DNA of 6,703 nt from Chitinophagaceae bacterium (GTDB lineage: Bacteria; Bacteroidota; Bacteroidia; Chitinophagales; Chitinophagaceae), in NCBI GenBank assembly GCA_003167015.1, contig PMUF01000074.1, positions 1 through 6,703 on the forward strand, written 5' to 3'. Each line of letters begins with the position of its first letter. Within the stretch, counting starts at the first letter, position 1. Of this stretch, positions 6,067 through 6,703 are shown in pieces. Under the pieces are notes generated by a model. The model worked only from the letters and a program-made list of their open reading frames with translations. It was not told the DNA's origin and ran no database searches. The translations under genes and the position numbers were made by a program.

Positions 6067-6703
6067 CTACCCCCCAAACGCCAACCCATGTTGCACCCCC
6101 CTTAACTCCGCCAACCCGCGCAGCCGCCCAATAGCACTATACCCCGGATAAGTCTTTTTGTGAAGATCATCCAGCATCTGATGCCCATGATCCGGCCGCA
6201 TCGGCAGCGAAATCTTCCGCCGCTGCTGCACCGCCAGCAACTCGCGGATGACTCCCACCATATCTACATCCCCGCCCAGGTGGTCCGCCTCGAAGAAGTT
6301 CCCTTCGGCATCGCGTTTAGTACTGCGAAGATGGATAAAATGTATGTGATCGCCCAGGCGACGCACCATACCCGCCAGGTCATTATCCGCCCGAACCCCG
6401 TAAGAACCCGTACAGAAACACAGCCCATTGGCAGGCGAGGGCGCGCAATCCAGCAATTCCCGTGCATCCTGCTCGGTGCTGACAATACGCGGCAGCCCCA
6501 GTATCGGAAAAGGCGGATCATCCGGATGGATCGCCATCTTTAATCCCTCTGCCTCGGCCACAGGGACAACCTGCCGTAAAAAATAGTAGAGATGTTCTTT
6601 CAGCTTCGCCGCATCGATCCCCTCGTACGTCTTCAACGCCGCCAGGATCTGCTCCTCCGTAAACCGCTCTTCACTGCCAGGCAACCCTAACAGCGCATTT
6701 CTG
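6067..6703 (-). CDS. uxuA: Mannonate dehydratase, C-terminal part (5' end outside window)
   Basis: About 211 C-terminal residues of UxuA, which dehydrates D-mannonate to 2-keto-3-deoxygluconate in glucuronate degradation in the cytoplasm. The frame runs to the right edge (reading RNALLGLPGSEERFT), so the start lies beyond the window; the full enzyme is about 390-400 residues in E. coli. The signature blocks are intact: MAIHPDDPPFPILGLPRIVS, NGLCFCTGSYGVR, HIHFIHLRSTKR, GGDVDM and PMRPDHGHQM, then YSAIGRLRGLAELRG. The H of AIHPDD (6526-6528), C of FCTGS (6412-6414), H of IHLRS (6331-6333) and D of RPDHGH (6190-6192) correspond to the metal ligands known for this family. The gene is GC-rich like the peptidase genes and unlike the AT-rich ATPase-RloB cassette, towards which it converges. 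A run of eight T (minus strand, 6007-6014) downstream of its stop may help end transcription, but no strong stem precedes it. Confidence 0.95.
   Translation of the reverse strand, partial: RNALLGLPGSEERFTEEQILAALKTYEGIDAAKLKEHLYYFLRQVVPVAEAEGLKMAIHPDDPPFPILGLPRIVSTEQDARELLDCAPSPANGLCFCTGSYGVRADNDLAGMVRRLGDHIHFIHLRSTKRDAEGNFFEADHLGGDVDMVGVIRELLAVQQRRKISLPMRPDHGHQMLDDLHKKTYPGYSAIGRLRGLAELRGVQHGLAFGG

Overview
The window looks like a stretch of a Bacteroidota chromosome, plausibly a Chitinophagaceae-type soil bacterium. This is inferred from the family types, the lack of Shine-Dalgarno sequences in front of the genes, and a TAnnTTTG promoter element; no rRNA or marker gene is present to prove it. 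Most of the window is GC-rich (one sampled 60-base line in the peptidase region has 39 G/C). The stretch from about 3730 to 6060 is clearly AT-rich (a sampled line at the start of the ATPase gene has 19 G/C of 60).

Layout, left to right. (1) 1-291, plus strand: the 3' end of a sensor histidine kinase, cut by the window edge. (2) 362-550, minus strand: a 62-residue, very basic DUF6496-type protein. (3) 648-2033 and 2043-3662, minus strand: an apparent two-gene operon transcribed leftwards. The first gene encodes an exported M1 zinc aminopeptidase; the second, starting 9 nt after it, encodes a cytoplasmic M24B Xaa-Pro aminopeptidase. Together they would handle peptides outside and inside the cytoplasmic membrane, including proline-blocked ones. 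(4) 3663-3895: a divergent intergenic region with two perfect inverted repeats, one in front of each divergent transcription unit. (5) 3896-5149 and 5153-5896, plus strand: an AAA/ABC-type ATPase and, 3 nt later, an RloB-family protein. This pair resembles the RloA/RloB and AbiLi/AbiLii type of two-gene anti-phage modules. (6) 5897-6066: a short intergenic region with a structured hairpin element. A perfect TAnnTTTG box and a T6 tail are both on the minus strand, which suggests a roughly 60-nt small RNA or an elaborate terminator. (7) 6067-6703, minus strand: the C-terminal half of mannonate dehydratase (UxuA), a hexuronate catabolism enzyme, cut by the right edge.

The most interesting part is 3730-6060. 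An AT-rich, probably horizontally acquired ATPase plus RloB cassette sits between GC-rich metabolic genes. It has a palindromic candidate operator directly upstream and a compact structured RNA candidate directly downstream.
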